Below, piece by piece: positions 36,145-45,974 of a DNA stretch of 46,361 nt. The position numbers and the translations under genes were made by a program. The stretch is from a virus, in IMG/VR virus record IMGVR_UViG_3300048571_000019, positions 1 to 46,361 of that record; one strand, written 5' to 3'. The notes below the pieces were generated by a model that made no database searches, had not been told where the DNA came from, and saw nothing but the letters and a program-made list of their open reading frames with translations. Position 1 is the stretch's first letter, and the number at the start of each line of letters is the position of its first letter.

Positions 36145-37554
36145 ATGATCACTGACGGTTTCCAAAACGTACTGGCTGGCCTATCCCCCGCGCGGGATAA
36201 GGCAATGAATGCCAGCTATGCAAAGTCACTATGGACCACTGCACAGTTTGAGGCGGTCTATTCCGATAGTCCAGCCGCCAAAGCCGCTATTGACCAAATA
36301 CCCGACGATAGTTTTCGCAAGTGGCGCGTATGGCAGGGCGATGATCCGCAAGTCAACTTGTTGGAAAAACTGGAAAAGAAACTAAAGATCAAACAAACCC
36401 TGAACTGGGTCGATAAGATGAGCCGCCTTTATGGCGAGTATTATGCTTACATCGACGTAGGCCAAGCGCAGGAAAAACCACTAGACCCGGCAACCGTTGG
36501 CAAGGATGGCTTGCGGTTTGTCATTCCTATGTCACCTTTGCAGCTAACCGTGGGTGATTGGGAAAACGACCCGTTATCGCCGGAATACGGACGTCCTAAG
36601 TATTATACCGTATCTGGCAGCGATCAGGGCATGGTGCAAATCCATCCTAGCCGGGTAATCCGCATGTTCGGCACTGAAACGCCGTCGCAGGGTTTCGGGT
36701 TTCAGCGTGGCGAGAGTGTGCTGCAATATCTTATGACATCGGTCATGCAATACGATAGCGTCATGGCTAACGTGTCGTCATTGATCTATGAAGCCAAGGT
36801 TGACGTTATCCAATATCCGGGATTGTCGCAGGTTCTGGACGGTGGCGAGCAAGAGGCCGCTTTTCTTAAAGCGCAAAACCTAGCGATGATGATGAAGGCC
36901 ATCAACGGCGTGTTGCTTCTGGAGGGCGCAACGTCAAAGGATGGCGTCGGCGCGGTCTACTCGCAAAAGCAAATGTCATTCGCCACGTTGCCGGATCTTA
37001 TTGACCGTTTCCAAGCGCAATTAGCTGGCGCTGCAAACTCCAACCGTTCGCGTATGTTTGGGGTATCGTCTGGCGGGCTTGGTAGTAACGGCACGTTGGA
37101 ATTGTCAACATATTATGACTTCATTAATTCGCGGCAAACTAACTACCTTGAACCAGCGCTGACTATCCTTGATGAGTGCATTATTCGTTCGGCGCTAGGC
37201 TCACGGCCAGAAGACCTTTGGTATGAATGGTCATCGTTGTGGCAGATTAGCGATAAGGAACGGGCGGACATTGGCGCGCAGTTGGCTAACGCGGCTAAGA
37301 CGTTGGCCGATGCGGGTATCTTGCCTGCCGAGGTATTGAGTGAGCCTGTAACTCTGGCATTGGTTAACGCGGGAGTATTCCCCGGCCTTGATCAGTCGCT
37401 TGGTGATTTTATCGAAGGCGGCGGCGAGATTGATCCTGAGCCTGTAGTCGAGGAACTGCCGCCAGTCGCACCTAAGCCCGCTGTTAAAGATGAGTTGCCA
37501 GTTATTGACCCGACATTACAGCTATTGACCGATTACCTAAGCGGGGAAAAATGA
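36145..37554 (+). CDS. Portal protein (DUF1073-like)
   Basis: 469 residues directly after the terminase. Features in common with DUF1073-type portals: AKAAIDQIPDDSFRKWRVW, VDKMSRLYGEYYAYIDVG, FVIPMSPLQLTVGDW, RVIRMFGTETP, LLLEGATSKDG, RMFGVSSGGLGSNG and a long helix near the C-terminus. The dodecameric portal is the vertex through which DNA is packaged and to which the tail attaches. The C-terminal tail is Pro/Glu-rich. No Acb1-type fused domain is seen. Confidence 0.85.
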   Translation: MITDGFQNVLAGLSPARDKAMNASYAKSLWTTAQFEAVYSDSPAAKAAIDQIPDDSFRKWRVWQGDDPQVNLLEKLEKKLKIKQTLNWVDKMSRLYGEYYAYIDVGQAQEKPLDPATVGKDGLRFVIPMSPLQLTVGDWENDPLSPEYGRPKYYTVSGSDQGMVQIHPSRVIRMFGTETPSQGFGFQRGESVLQYLMTSVMQYDSVMANVSSLIYEAKVDVIQYPGLSQVLDGGEQEAAFLKAQNLAMMMKAINGVLLLEGATSKDGVGAVYSQKQMSFATLPDLIDRFQAQLAGAANSNRSRMFGVSSGGLGSNGTLELSTYYDFINSRQTNYLEPALTILDECIIRSALGSRPEDLWYEWSSLWQISDKERADIGAQLANAAKTLADAGILPAEVLSEPVTLALVNAGVFPGLDQSLGDFIEGGGEIDPEPVVEELPPVAPKPAVKDELPVIDPTLQLLTDYLSGEK

Positions 37555-39563
37555 ATACAGTTGAACTCGCTGCAATTATCGCCGTTGCTAAACGCGAAGT
37601 CGAGTTGCGCGTTACTGAGAATGGCGCGGTAAAGGGCGATCAGGGTTTAATCGGACCGACTGGCAAGGAAGGCCCGCAAGGCCCGCAAGGCGATAGGGGT
37701 CCGCAAGGTAGCACAGGCCCACAAGGGCCTAAAGGCGATACGGGGGCCAAGGGTGACAAAGGCGATACAGGGCCACAAGGCGAAACCGGACCCAATGGTA
37801 ATGACGGCAAAGACGGCGCGGCGGGTAACAACGGCGTTTCGATACGTGACGTTTATGTTGATCCTGATGATGGTGACTTGTACGTTGAACTAACCAACTC
37901 GCGGTTAATCAATGCTGGCCACGTTAAGGGCGAGGACGGGAAGCCGGGCAAGGATGGCCGCAACGGGTTTACGGGCGGCGGTGGTAGTAGCACGGGCGGC
38001 GCGTCACTGCCTGCTGGGGGATCGACTGGGCAGGTCTTGGCTAAGGCGAGCAATGCCGATCAGGATGTGTCTTGGCAGACGGTATCGGGAAGCGGCGTCG
38101 CGGATGGTGACAAGGGCGATATTACTGTGTCGGGCGGCGGTACTGTCTGGACTGTTGATCCGGGCGCTGTAACGCTTGCCAAGATGGCTGACATATCCAC
38201 GGCCACGCTGATAGGCCGTACCACGGCTGGAACGGGTGTTCCAGAGGCGCTTACCGTAGCGCAGACCAAGACAATGCTGGCCTATACCCCGGCTGATATC
38301 GGGGCGGCTACGGCGGCGCAAGGCACACTGGCATCGACTGCGGTTCAGCCTGCTGCATTGGCGGGTTATCAGCCGTTAGATAGCGATCTGACAACGATTG
38401 CTGGATTGACTGCCACAACTGACAACTTCATTCAGTCCAAGGCTGGCGCGTGGGCATCTAGGACCGTTGCGCAGGTTAAGAATGACCTAGGCTTGACTGG
38501 TACGAACAGCGGCGATCAGGCTTCGATTGTCGGGATTACTGGCACCAAGGCGCAGTTTGATACGGCTGTTACCGATGGTAACTTCATGTATATAGGTGAT
38601 GCGCCTACTGCCCACACGCACGTTGCGGCGGATGTAACGGACTTTGCTTCTGCGGTTGCCGCAACTGCGGCTGTGACGGCTAACACTGCCAAGGTGACTA
38701 ACGCAACCCACACGGGCGAGGTTACGGGCGCAACGGCATTGACCATTGCAACGGGCGTAGTAAGCAACTCCAAGCTTGCAACAATGCCCGCAAACACGAT
38801 CAAGGGCAACAATACCGGATCGGTTGCGGCACCTGCTGACCTAACCACGGCACAGATTAAGACGTTGCTTGCCTATACCGCGTCCGATCTATCGCTTGCG
38901 GCTATTGCGACTAGCGGATCGGCATCTGACTTAACGGCGGGATTGTTACCATCGGCGCAGTTTAACAACATATCGCACGGGTCACGCGCGGGCGGTTCTC
39001 TTCACGCTATTGCAACGACTAGCGTTGACGGCTTCATGTCTGGCGCTGACAAGACCAAGCTAGACGGCATTGATGCTGGTGCGCAGGTCAACGTTGGCAC
39101 TGATCTAGCATACACGGACGCATCGCGGCTTCTGGCATCATCTACTGGCGCTGATGTAACCTTGCCGCTTGTCACTACTGCCAACGCTGGCCTTGCTCCT
39201 GCATCGGGCGGGGGTACGACTAACTTCCTACGGGCGGACGGCACTTGGGCGGCACCTGCTGGTGGTGGCGGTGGTGGTGCAACGGGTGGTACGGCAACAC
39301 TAAATTTCGGCACTGGGACAGGATCGGCTACATCGACAGCAACAGTCACTGGGCAAGCGTCGATTGGCGCTTCGTCAAGAATTAGGGTATGGTTTATGGC
39401 AGTAGCAACGGCTCACCATAATGCCGAGGAACACGGGCTTATATTCCCTACACGTGTAGGATTATCAGCCGGGAATATCGTGGCAGGGGTCGGATTTACG
39501 ATTTATGCCGAAACAGAATTGCAATTGACGGGCGATGTGTCGGTCTGCTGGGAATGGAGTTAA
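37551..39563 (+). CDS. Collagen-like fibre protein
   Basis: 670 residues. After a short helix, residues about 29-95 are an almost continuous run of Gly-X-Y triplets (GPQGPQGDRGPQGSTGPQG...), which should form a collagen triple helix, followed by a hydrophilic helix-strand region (VSIRDVYVDPDDGDLYVEL). The rest is low-complexity Ala/Thr/Gly-rich fibre repeat (VTVSGGGTVWTVDP, LASTAVQPAALAGYQP, ATHTGEVTGATALTIATGVV) as in phage long fibres, ending in a compact beta domain. ATGA overlap with the portal places it in the head operon rather than the tail operon. Confidence 0.8.
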   Translation: MNTVELAAIIAVAKREVELRVTENGAVKGDQGLIGPTGKEGPQGPQGDRGPQGSTGPQGPKGDTGAKGDKGDTGPQGETGPNGNDGKDGAAGNNGVSIRDVYVDPDDGDLYVELTNSRLINAGHVKGEDGKPGKDGRNGFTGGGGSSTGGASLPAGGSTGQVLAKASNADQDVSWQTVSGSGVADGDKGDITVSGGGTVWTVDPGAVTLAKMADISTATLIGRTTAGTGVPEALTVAQTKTMLAYTPADIGAATAAQGTLASTAVQPAALAGYQPLDSDLTTIAGLTATTDNFIQSKAGAWASRTVAQVKNDLGLTGTNSGDQASIVGITGTKAQFDTAVTDGNFMYIGDAPTAHTHVAADVTDFASAVAATAAVTANTAKVTNATHTGEVTGATALTIATGVVSNSKLATMPANTIKGNNTGSVAAPADLTTAQIKTLLAYTASDLSLAAIATSGSASDLTAGLLPSAQFNNISHGSRAGGSLHAIATTSVDGFMSGADKTKLDGIDAGAQVNVGTDLAYTDASRLLASSTGADVTLPLVTTANAGLAPASGGGTTNFLRADGTWAAPAGGGGGGATGGTATLNFGTGTGSATSTATVTGQASIGASSRIRVWFMAVATAHHNAEEHGLIFPTRVGLSAGNIVAGVGFTIYAETELQLTGDVSVCWEWS

Positions 39564-39566
39564 ATC

Positions 39567-41033
39567 TTGGGAATTAAATTTGAGGGTTTGACAGGCATTA
39601 CCGCTGAAGTCAATGCCGCTAACCAAATCAAAGTCGTGCCCGAAACGGACGCATCGACCAACCCCGGCAACGTGGGCGGCGTTCGTGCGTTTGGTGAAAA
39701 TGATCAAGGCTTGATTACTGGCATTACCTCGCTGGCATCGCCTGAAATTGACGTTGATTACCGGATGCGCGTCGCTCAAGACACCATGCTTGATGAGGAA
39801 GTGTTCAGCTACGTTTCGCAAAACACGGGTAAACACAACCTTAACGCCACGACTATGGCCGCGTCATTTACGGCGGGTCAATACACGTCAAACTCGGCGT
39901 CTATCACCACGATCACAACCGGAACGCAGCTTGCCACTTATGCTTACTTCCCAAATATCGGCGCGAATACGCTGGCCGCTGATTTCGAACTGGGTTTCTC
40001 GGCACAACCGACGACTAACTCGTTTGTTGAGTTTGGCTTGGGTCTGCCGGGAGGCGCAACGGTTGCACCAACTGACGGCGTGTTCTTCCGTCTATCGTCG
40101 GCAGGCTTGCAGGGCATTGCATCGAACAACGGCACAGAGACTAGCACGGGTGTTTTCCCACTAGCGGCTGGTTCGGGCGTTTGGGCGTACATTAACAACA
40201 AGCGTTATCAATTCATCGTTTACATGGGCGCTGTCAAGGCTGAATTTTGGGTGAACGGCGGAACTGGCGCGGTCAAGCTAGGTCAAATTCCGCTTCCTGC
40301 TGGCCAAGCGCGTATGTGTATGGCGCAAGGCTTGCAGGCTTTCCACAAGCACCGTATCGTCGGCGGCGCGGCGGGCGGCGTGTTGCAATCGTTCCTTGGC
40401 GCTTATTCGGTACGTCTTGGCGGTGCTAATATCAGCACTCTGGCAAGTACGCTAGGCAATCGGATGTATGGCTCTTATCAAGGGCAATCAGGCGGCACTA
40501 TGGGCAGCTTGGCAAACTATGCAAACAACACTAACCCAACTGCGGCTGTACCGACGAACACGACTGCGGCGCTAGGTGTAGGTCTTGGGGGTCAGTTTTG
40601 GGAAACCGACACTCTCGCCGTCACGACTGACGGGATTATCCAATCCTACCAAGTGCCCCAAGGCACGGCAAACGTTCCCGGTCGGCGTCTTGTCATTCGC
40701 GGATTGAAAATTCAGACCTACGTTCAGACCGCGCTAACGGGCGGCGGTTATGTTGCGCAATGGTGCTTGGCGTTCGGTCATACGGCGGTTTCCCTAGCAA
40801 CGGGTGAAGCGGGTAACACCAAGGCCCCGCGACGTATCCCGCTTGGCATTCATGGCGTACCAGCCGCCGCCGCTGCTAACTCTACGCTTGGCGATATCAT
40901 GATGGATTTCGGGGACGCGCCGATCTACGTAAACCCCGGCGAGTTTATCCAATGCGTAAAGAAAAAGGTCGGAACCGCGCCAACTGCGGGCACGTTAGCT
41001 TACACAATCACTTATCTGTACGGGTGGGAATAA
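39567..41033 (+). CDS. Virion structural protein, possibly a head fibre or decoration component
   Basis: 488 residues from TTG with GGAG seven bases upstream. Mainly beta-rich: a short N-terminal segment (GIKFEGLTGITAEVNAAN), a lectin/LamG-like middle (FELGFSAQPTTNSFVEFGLG, YQFIVYMGAVKAEFWVNGG) and a Gly/Thr/Ala-rich end with a Trp-rich terminus. It is next to the collagen-like fibre. Likely exposed on the virion. The precise role is unknown. Confidence 0.65.
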   Translation: MGIKFEGLTGITAEVNAANQIKVVPETDASTNPGNVGGVRAFGENDQGLITGITSLASPEIDVDYRMRVAQDTMLDEEVFSYVSQNTGKHNLNATTMAASFTAGQYTSNSASITTITTGTQLATYAYFPNIGANTLAADFELGFSAQPTTNSFVEFGLGLPGGATVAPTDGVFFRLSSAGLQGIASNNGTETSTGVFPLAAGSGVWAYINNKRYQFIVYMGAVKAEFWVNGGTGAVKLGQIPLPAGQARMCMAQGLQAFHKHRIVGGAAGGVLQSFLGAYSVRLGGANISTLASTLGNRMYGSYQGQSGGTMGSLANYANNTNPTAAVPTNTTAALGVGLGGQFWETDTLAVTTDGIIQSYQVPQGTANVPGRRLVIRGLKIQTYVQTALTGGGYVAQWCLAFGHTAVSLATGEAGNTKAPRRIPLGIHGVPAAAAANSTLGDIMMDFGDAPIYVNPGEFIQCVKKKVGTAPTAGTLAYTITYLYGWE

Positions 41034-41036
41034 CAC

Positions 41037-41288
41037 ATGGCTAAAGTCACGGTCACATCGACTGGCGTTCAAATCCTAGACGGTACGCAGACGACTAACA
41101 CGCTGGTCACTGTCGGAAACACGCCAATCCGGCATGGTACTGGCACCATTGGCGCGCGGGCATTTGACGACCTGTCTCCACTAGGCGCGGGTCAATACAT
41201 CATCTTTCCGCCCGGTGTTAGGGTGACGCTATACGCGCTCGCCGCCAAAACTCAAGCGTTTGTATTCACTGAGGGCTTCGGCGTATGA
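41037..41288 (+). CDS. Small virion-like beta protein
   Basis: 83 residues with beta-strand periodicity (AKVTVTSTGVQILDGTQTTNTLVTVG, PGVRVTLYALAAKTQAFVF). Three bases separate it from the gene upstream and it overlaps the one downstream, so it is transcribed and perhaps translated as a unit with the fibres. Decoration protein is a reasonable guess. Confidence 0.6.
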   Translation: MAKVTVTSTGVQILDGTQTTNTLVTVGNTPIRHGTGTIGARAFDDLSPLGAGQYIIFPPGVRVTLYALAAKTQAFVFTEGFGV

Positions 41289-44200
41289 AAGTTATCGGGC
41301 TGGGCGTTAATAATCGTATCGGCCAGTCCGGTAGCAATTTTGGCAAGTTTAAAACGGGCACACTAACCGCGCCTGTAGCATCCGGCACACTGCCCAGCCA
41401 ATCACTACAGCAAGGCGTCGGCGTAGTAGCCTACACATCGTCCGGCGCGTTCACTGGCCCCGTTTCTAGCTGGTCTATGACTGGCGGCGCGGCTGGTATT
41501 TCAATCAATACCTCGACTGGCGTGATATCTGTTGACAGGGCTGTTGTGGCAGTCAGCACTTACAGCCTATCCGTTACAGCGACTAACGCGGCGGGGTCTT
41601 CTTCGCCTGTTGGTTTTTCGTTGAATGTATTTTCTGCATCCGCGTCAACTATTGGCTTCCGGGCAACGCTGGATAGCGGAACGACTGGCGATATTTACGT
41701 TGCAAAGACGGGTAATGATAGCAACCCCGGAACGTTTGCACTACCTAAGCTGACCATTGGCGGCAGTAATGGGGCTATTTTTGCGGCGACAACTGGGCAA
41801 GAAATCAAGGTTCGTGCTGGTACTTATCGGGAGCAATTCGACCTATCGCCTAAGCAACTAATCCTATCTCGTTATGGCACGGAACGGGTTATTGTCTCTG
41901 GAGGCGAACCTCTAACTGGCGGCGTGGCGTGTACTATTGCAGACTTGCCAGACGTAGGCGCAAACTGGGCAAGCATTTATAAATTCACCGTAACAACCAC
42001 ATCTATTGCATCTGGCGATGGTCGTGCTGCTTTGGTTTCAGAAGGTGAAACGCCACTAGCCTACGCAATGGCTTGGGCAGTTGATCCCCGGTTCCCCAAC
42101 CTTTCGGACGCAACAAGCCAATTCGTTATTGCTGACAGTGTTACAACCGCACCAAATCCGGCACCAACTGCCGGGCGTGAGGACTTCATTATGGGGTATA
42201 CTTACCCCGCGCTTACTGACCTTTACACCCAAACACAACTACAGCGCGGATATGTTCACACGCACGGTTATCCAAACGTAAACGGTCAATTCCCTGTCAC
42301 GTCATACAATACCACAACTAAATTGCTTAGCCTTGACGGTTCTTCAGGTGAAAAAGCATACTATGCGGCGGCAACTGATCCTTATCAAAAAGCTTTTGCA
42401 ATCGGTAACGTCCTGCCAGCAATGAAGCGCGGGTCATGGGGTTTTATCACAAGCGGCGCTACCACGGTTATATATGTATGGCCATTTAGCACAGGAAGCA
42501 TTGCGTCCGGGATGCAATATGCTTCGCGCGTTACTGGCATAACCCTAGGGACGAATACAGAAGTCAGGGGTATTGAAGCCACTATGGTGGCGTCTACTGC
42601 TGATAACTTCCAGCCCGGATACGCAATTGAAGCTGGCGGAACAACGAAGAAATCAAATCTAAGGATTAAAAACTGTCGAGTGTTTAACACTTGGCGCAAC
42701 GCATTCAACGCATACGGCGGCATCTGGATTGGTAATACTGACGACTTCCTAATGGAAGATGTAACCATAGATAACGCATACGGCGCATTTGGTTTCTTTC
42801 TACAAGGCAACGGAGATGGTGGGCAAAGGGCTAGAATTCGTCGTGTATTAATAAACGGTTCAGCTAAATCTCCTGCACGTCTATTTAATCAGTTTAATGC
42901 CTTTGTGTCTAACCTGTACGTCGTTGATCCGTCCGGTCTTGCTGCCCATGCTAACAAAACTAACTTCTACCAATATAACGACAAGGTGATGTATCACAAC
43001 TGCTTCTTGGGGGGCGCATCTGGTTACCTAACTTGGCAGGAAACATCCCGCATTGCAGTTGTCGGTTGCTTTGTACCATCGAATTATAAGGGCGATGACT
43101 TCCGCGCTATCGAAGACCAAAACGGAACAGCGCCAACGCCAGCTTCTGCACTAGGACAGTCTGGCGCATCGTATATCTTGCGAAACACGACCGTGCCTTT
43201 CTTTGTAAACCCTAACGCAACTGAAAGTTTGGGATTAGGTAACTCGGCACGGCCAGAGGTAACATTTACTGTTGCGGCTAACGTCTTAGGGGGCGTTGTA
43301 CTTGGAGCCGGAGCTCCACCATTAGACCGCGCGGCGGGTAACTATTTCACGACTGGCAGCGTTCTTGATGCAAGCGATACACTGTCAACTAACACGGCAA
43401 CTTACACAGATCACATCACGGGCGACGTGTCTTACAAGGCGACCGCTCCAATTCGTTCTGTTGCAACAACTAATATCAGCGCAGAAATCGCGGTAATTAA
43501 GTCTTGGTTCCCTGATATTAGCAATGCGGAATTTGACAAGGATATTTACGGCAATACGGTAGACTGGGCGGCAGTAAAACCCGGCGTTTCAAACGATTAT
43601 GATGCAAACTTTGGACTTGCGCCAATCCTGATCGAAAAGCCAAGCGTTACAGGCGCCCCTATCCTTGGAGGAACGATGGGCACCACGCCTTATTTCATCA
43701 TCGCAAACCCATTCCCGACAATTACGGCCAAGTGGCAAAATAGCACTGACGGCGTGACTTGGACGGATATTTCAGGCGCAACGGGCGCGACTTATGTCCC
43801 AGTCGCTGGCGATGTAGGCAAGTTTGTTGCGCGGTTGTTTACGGGTTCTGGGATTAGCTTTAGAACGCAATCGGCAACTCCTGTTGCGTCAAGTTATCCG
43901 TTGTCTGATCCTGCAAGCATGGTTGTCAAAACGCAAGCTGGCGTTGGATCGCCAATCACGATGCAAGATGAAACCGCTTCTTATACATCAACAGGCAAGC
44001 CTTTGATGGTTGTGGTATCGCAGCGGGCGGGTACTGCCGCAGATAGTACCGTCACAGTTACAGTAGGAACTCCGGGTCGCGGTTATGGAACCGGAACGTC
44101 TCTAACTCAACAGGCATTCCAGCGCCGCACACAAAGTCAGTCACATGTTTTCTTGCTTCTTGCACCATCCGCTGGAACTGTCAGCGTTCAGGTGCAGGGA

Positions 44201-44566
44201 AGCTTGACTGCAAACTCTTGGCGCATTCAGGCTTATGAAGTGGGTGGGCTGACAAGCATCGGGTCGCCTTCTTATGTTGGTGGGTCTAACGTCACGACCC
44301 TTACAAGCAACCTGACCACAACCATCGGCAACTCCGGCGCATTCTTTGTTGCCACTCGTGTTGACGGCGATACGGCGGCTAACCCGCTATCTGTAACGGG
44401 TTCCGATCCTCTCGTTACGGCAACCACGGGCGGCGTTTCTACATCAAACGACCTTGCTATCGGTACGGTATATGGTCGCGCGCCATCTGCCGGGACGATC
44501 ACGAAAACGTTCTCTTATCCAACTTCTCGCAACATCAGCATTATCGGCCTAGAGTTGAAATCATAA
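41285..44566 (+). CDS. Large fibre/spike with Ig-like, beta-helix and C-terminal domains
   Basis: 1093 residues. An N-terminal Ig-like domain (putative Ig family: ISINTSTGVISVDRAVVAVSTYSLSVTATNAAGSSS) leads into a right-handed beta-helix region with YVAKTGNDSNPGTFALPKLTIG, KVRAGTYREQFDL and repeated N-rich turns (LRIKNCRVFNTWRNAFNAYGG, DDFLMEDVTIDNAYGAFGFF), the DUF1565/pectate-lyase-like shape of tailspikes and depolymerases. Near residue 790 a second Ig-like segment (ITAKWQNSTDGVTWTDISGATG) and a distinct C-terminal beta domain follow. Catalytic residues cannot be assigned. Location in the head operon is unusual. Confidence 0.75.
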   Translation: MKVIGLGVNNRIGQSGSNFGKFKTGTLTAPVASGTLPSQSLQQGVGVVAYTSSGAFTGPVSSWSMTGGAAGISINTSTGVISVDRAVVAVSTYSLSVTATNAAGSSSPVGFSLNVFSASASTIGFRATLDSGTTGDIYVAKTGNDSNPGTFALPKLTIGGSNGAIFAATTGQEIKVRAGTYREQFDLSPKQLILSRYGTERVIVSGGEPLTGGVACTIADLPDVGANWASIYKFTVTTTSIASGDGRAALVSEGETPLAYAMAWAVDPRFPNLSDATSQFVIADSVTTAPNPAPTAGREDFIMGYTYPALTDLYTQTQLQRGYVHTHGYPNVNGQFPVTSYNTTTKLLSLDGSSGEKAYYAAATDPYQKAFAIGNVLPAMKRGSWGFITSGATTVIYVWPFSTGSIASGMQYASRVTGITLGTNTEVRGIEATMVASTADNFQPGYAIEAGGTTKKSNLRIKNCRVFNTWRNAFNAYGGIWIGNTDDFLMEDVTIDNAYGAFGFFLQGNGDGGQRARIRRVLINGSAKSPARLFNQFNAFVSNLYVVDPSGLAAHANKTNFYQYNDKVMYHNCFLGGASGYLTWQETSRIAVVGCFVPSNYKGDDFRAIEDQNGTAPTPASALGQSGASYILRNTTVPFFVNPNATESLGLGNSARPEVTFTVAANVLGGVVLGAGAPPLDRAAGNYFTTGSVLDASDTLSTNTATYTDHITGDVSYKATAPIRSVATTNISAEIAVIKSWFPDISNAEFDKDIYGNTVDWAAVKPGVSNDYDANFGLAPILIEKPSVTGAPILGGTMGTTPYFIIANPFPTITAKWQNSTDGVTWTDISGATGATYVPVAGDVGKFVARLFTGSGISFRTQSATPVASSYPLSDPASMVVKTQAGVGSPITMQDETASYTSTGKPLMVVVSQRAGTAADSTVTVTVGTPGRGYGTGTSLTQQAFQRRTQSQSHVFLLLAPSAGTVSVQVQGSLTANSWRIQAYEVGGLTSIGSPSYVGGSNVTTLTSNLTTTIGNSGAFFVATRVDGDTAANPLSVTGSDPLVTATTGGVSTSNDLAIGTVYGRAPSAGTITKTFSYPTSRNISIIGLELKS

Positions 44567-44631
44567 CACCTAATTTGCAAAACCGCCGTAATAACCTCAT
44601 ACTAACCACAACTGAATTTAGGGCTTGACAA

Positions 44632-44988
44632 ATGGCAGTTATCGCTAAAACGAACATGACTTCTAACACCTCCGTTACGGTCACGTCCACGACTATGACG
44701 GCATCCGATACCTTCGTCTATGACCCATCGCGGCGAGCGTTCCTTGAACTGCGCAACACGACTGGCGGCCCATTGTCACCTGTCATCGTAGGTTCAACTA
44801 ACGCGCCTGTATTCGTCGCGGGTTATGGTTCAGCGCCTGTAGCAGGCGGATATACGGCTATCGGCGGTATTCCTGCCACGACTGGCCGGGTGTGTATTGA
44901 ACTCGCTGCAATCTCGCAATGGCTTAACGGCACTATCACCGTCACGGGTGGCACGGGTCTAACCGCAACAATCTTTGAGTTTGCATGA
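44632..44988 (+). CDS. Small structural protein
   Basis: 118 residues, Thr/Ala/Gly-rich beta pattern (TSVTVTSTTMTASDTFVYDP, ISQWLNGTITVTGGTGLTATIFEF). Flanked by the large spike and the protease; stop shares bases with the next start (TGATG). Decoration or head-fibre attachment protein is possible; no family confirmed. Confidence 0.6.
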   Translation: MAVIAKTNMTSNTSVTVTSTTMTASDTFVYDPSRRAFLELRNTTGGPLSPVIVGSTNAPVFVAGYGSAPVAGGYTAIGGIPATTGRVCIELAAISQWLNGTITVTGGTGLTATIFEFA

Positions 44989-45974
44989 TGATGAAATTTC
45001 AGGACCGGGCAACGATTGGCGCGACTAAGGACACCCAAGACGGGTATCTTATCGCCACGTCAAAAATTGCCCGCACTGGCATTCAAATCTATCGCGCGGA
45101 TGAAGTCGGCCTCATGGGTTCCGGTCCTGTCCGCGTATACCGTCCTGAGAATGAAGTATTCAGCAAGGACGCCCTAGCATCATTGCTACACGCGCCCGTC
45201 ACTCTGAACCATCCTAAAGAGTTGGTCACTTCGGACAACTGGGCGCAACTGGCAAAAGGCGAGGTATCGACCGACATTCTTCGCGATGGTGACTATCTTG
45301 CCGCATCGCTGATTATCAAGGACACGGACACGACCGTATCTGCGAAAACGACCCATAAAGAAGTCAGTCTAGGTTACACCGCTAATGTTACATTGCGGGA
45401 TGGAATTTCTGATCGTGGCGAACAATACGACGCGATTATGACTGATTTTAACTACAACCACTTGGCATTGGTCCCTAAAGGCCGAGCAGGTGAGCAAGCC
45501 CGCATTGGTGACAGTGCGACCAACTGGGGCGCAAGCCCTGTAACCACGAAGGGGCCAGAAATGGACTTTAAATCGCTGGTATTCGGGGATAAAGCCATTA
45601 ACGTGGCAGTCACCGATGCCGATAAACTCATGGCAATCATTGCCGACAAAGAAACCGCAATCGGAACGTTGAAAGCGGAACTCGCGGACGCACTGTCCAA
45701 GGTTCTGACCGACGAACAACTCGCCGCCAAGGTTTCGGCTATGGCTGAGGCCGCTACCAAGCGGGAAGCCGTACGCGCTAAGTTTGGCGATGAGGCAATC
45801 AAAGACGCCTCTGACGCTGAAATCGCGGGCATGTTCCGGGTCATTGGTGACGCATCCGCCAAAGACGACACCGCGCGCAAAACCATTGCCGATATGAAGG
45901 CAAAAACTGTTGTAACTGATAACGGCCAAGCCGCATACCTTGCCCGCTTGGCATCCGCTTGGAAGGGTGAATAA
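44985..45974 (+). CDS. Head maturation protease/scaffold fusion (DUF2213-like)
   Basis: 329 residues. The N-terminal part (LASLLHAPVTLNHPKELV.., KEVSLGYTANV, NHLALVPKGRAG) fits the DUF2213 prohead protease-like family, where His and Ser residues near TLNHP and EVSLGY form the active site. From about residue 190 a charged coiled coil (DKLMAIIADKETAIGTLKAELADALSK) would be a scaffold. It is followed by a decoration-like gene and, outside the window, probably the major capsid gene. Protease and scaffold in one chain is common in phages. First of three ATG codons used. Confidence 0.85.
   Translation: MMMKFQDRATIGATKDTQDGYLIATSKIARTGIQIYRADEVGLMGSGPVRVYRPENEVFSKDALASLLHAPVTLNHPKELVTSDNWAQLAKGEVSTDILRDGDYLAASLIIKDTDTTVSAKTTHKEVSLGYTANVTLRDGISDRGEQYDAIMTDFNYNHLALVPKGRAGEQARIGDSATNWGASPVTTKGPEMDFKSLVFGDKAINVAVTDADKLMAIIADKETAIGTLKAELADALSKVLTDEQLAAKVSAMAEAATKREAVRAKFGDEAIKDASDAEIAGMFRVIGDASAKDDTARKTIADMKAKTVVTDNGQAAYLARLASAWKGE

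Noticed and set aside
36145-37554. Portal fused to Acb1 anti-CBASS domain
   Set aside because: Some DUF1073 portals are associated with Acb1, but no H-x-T pairs of a 2H phosphoesterase were seen here.
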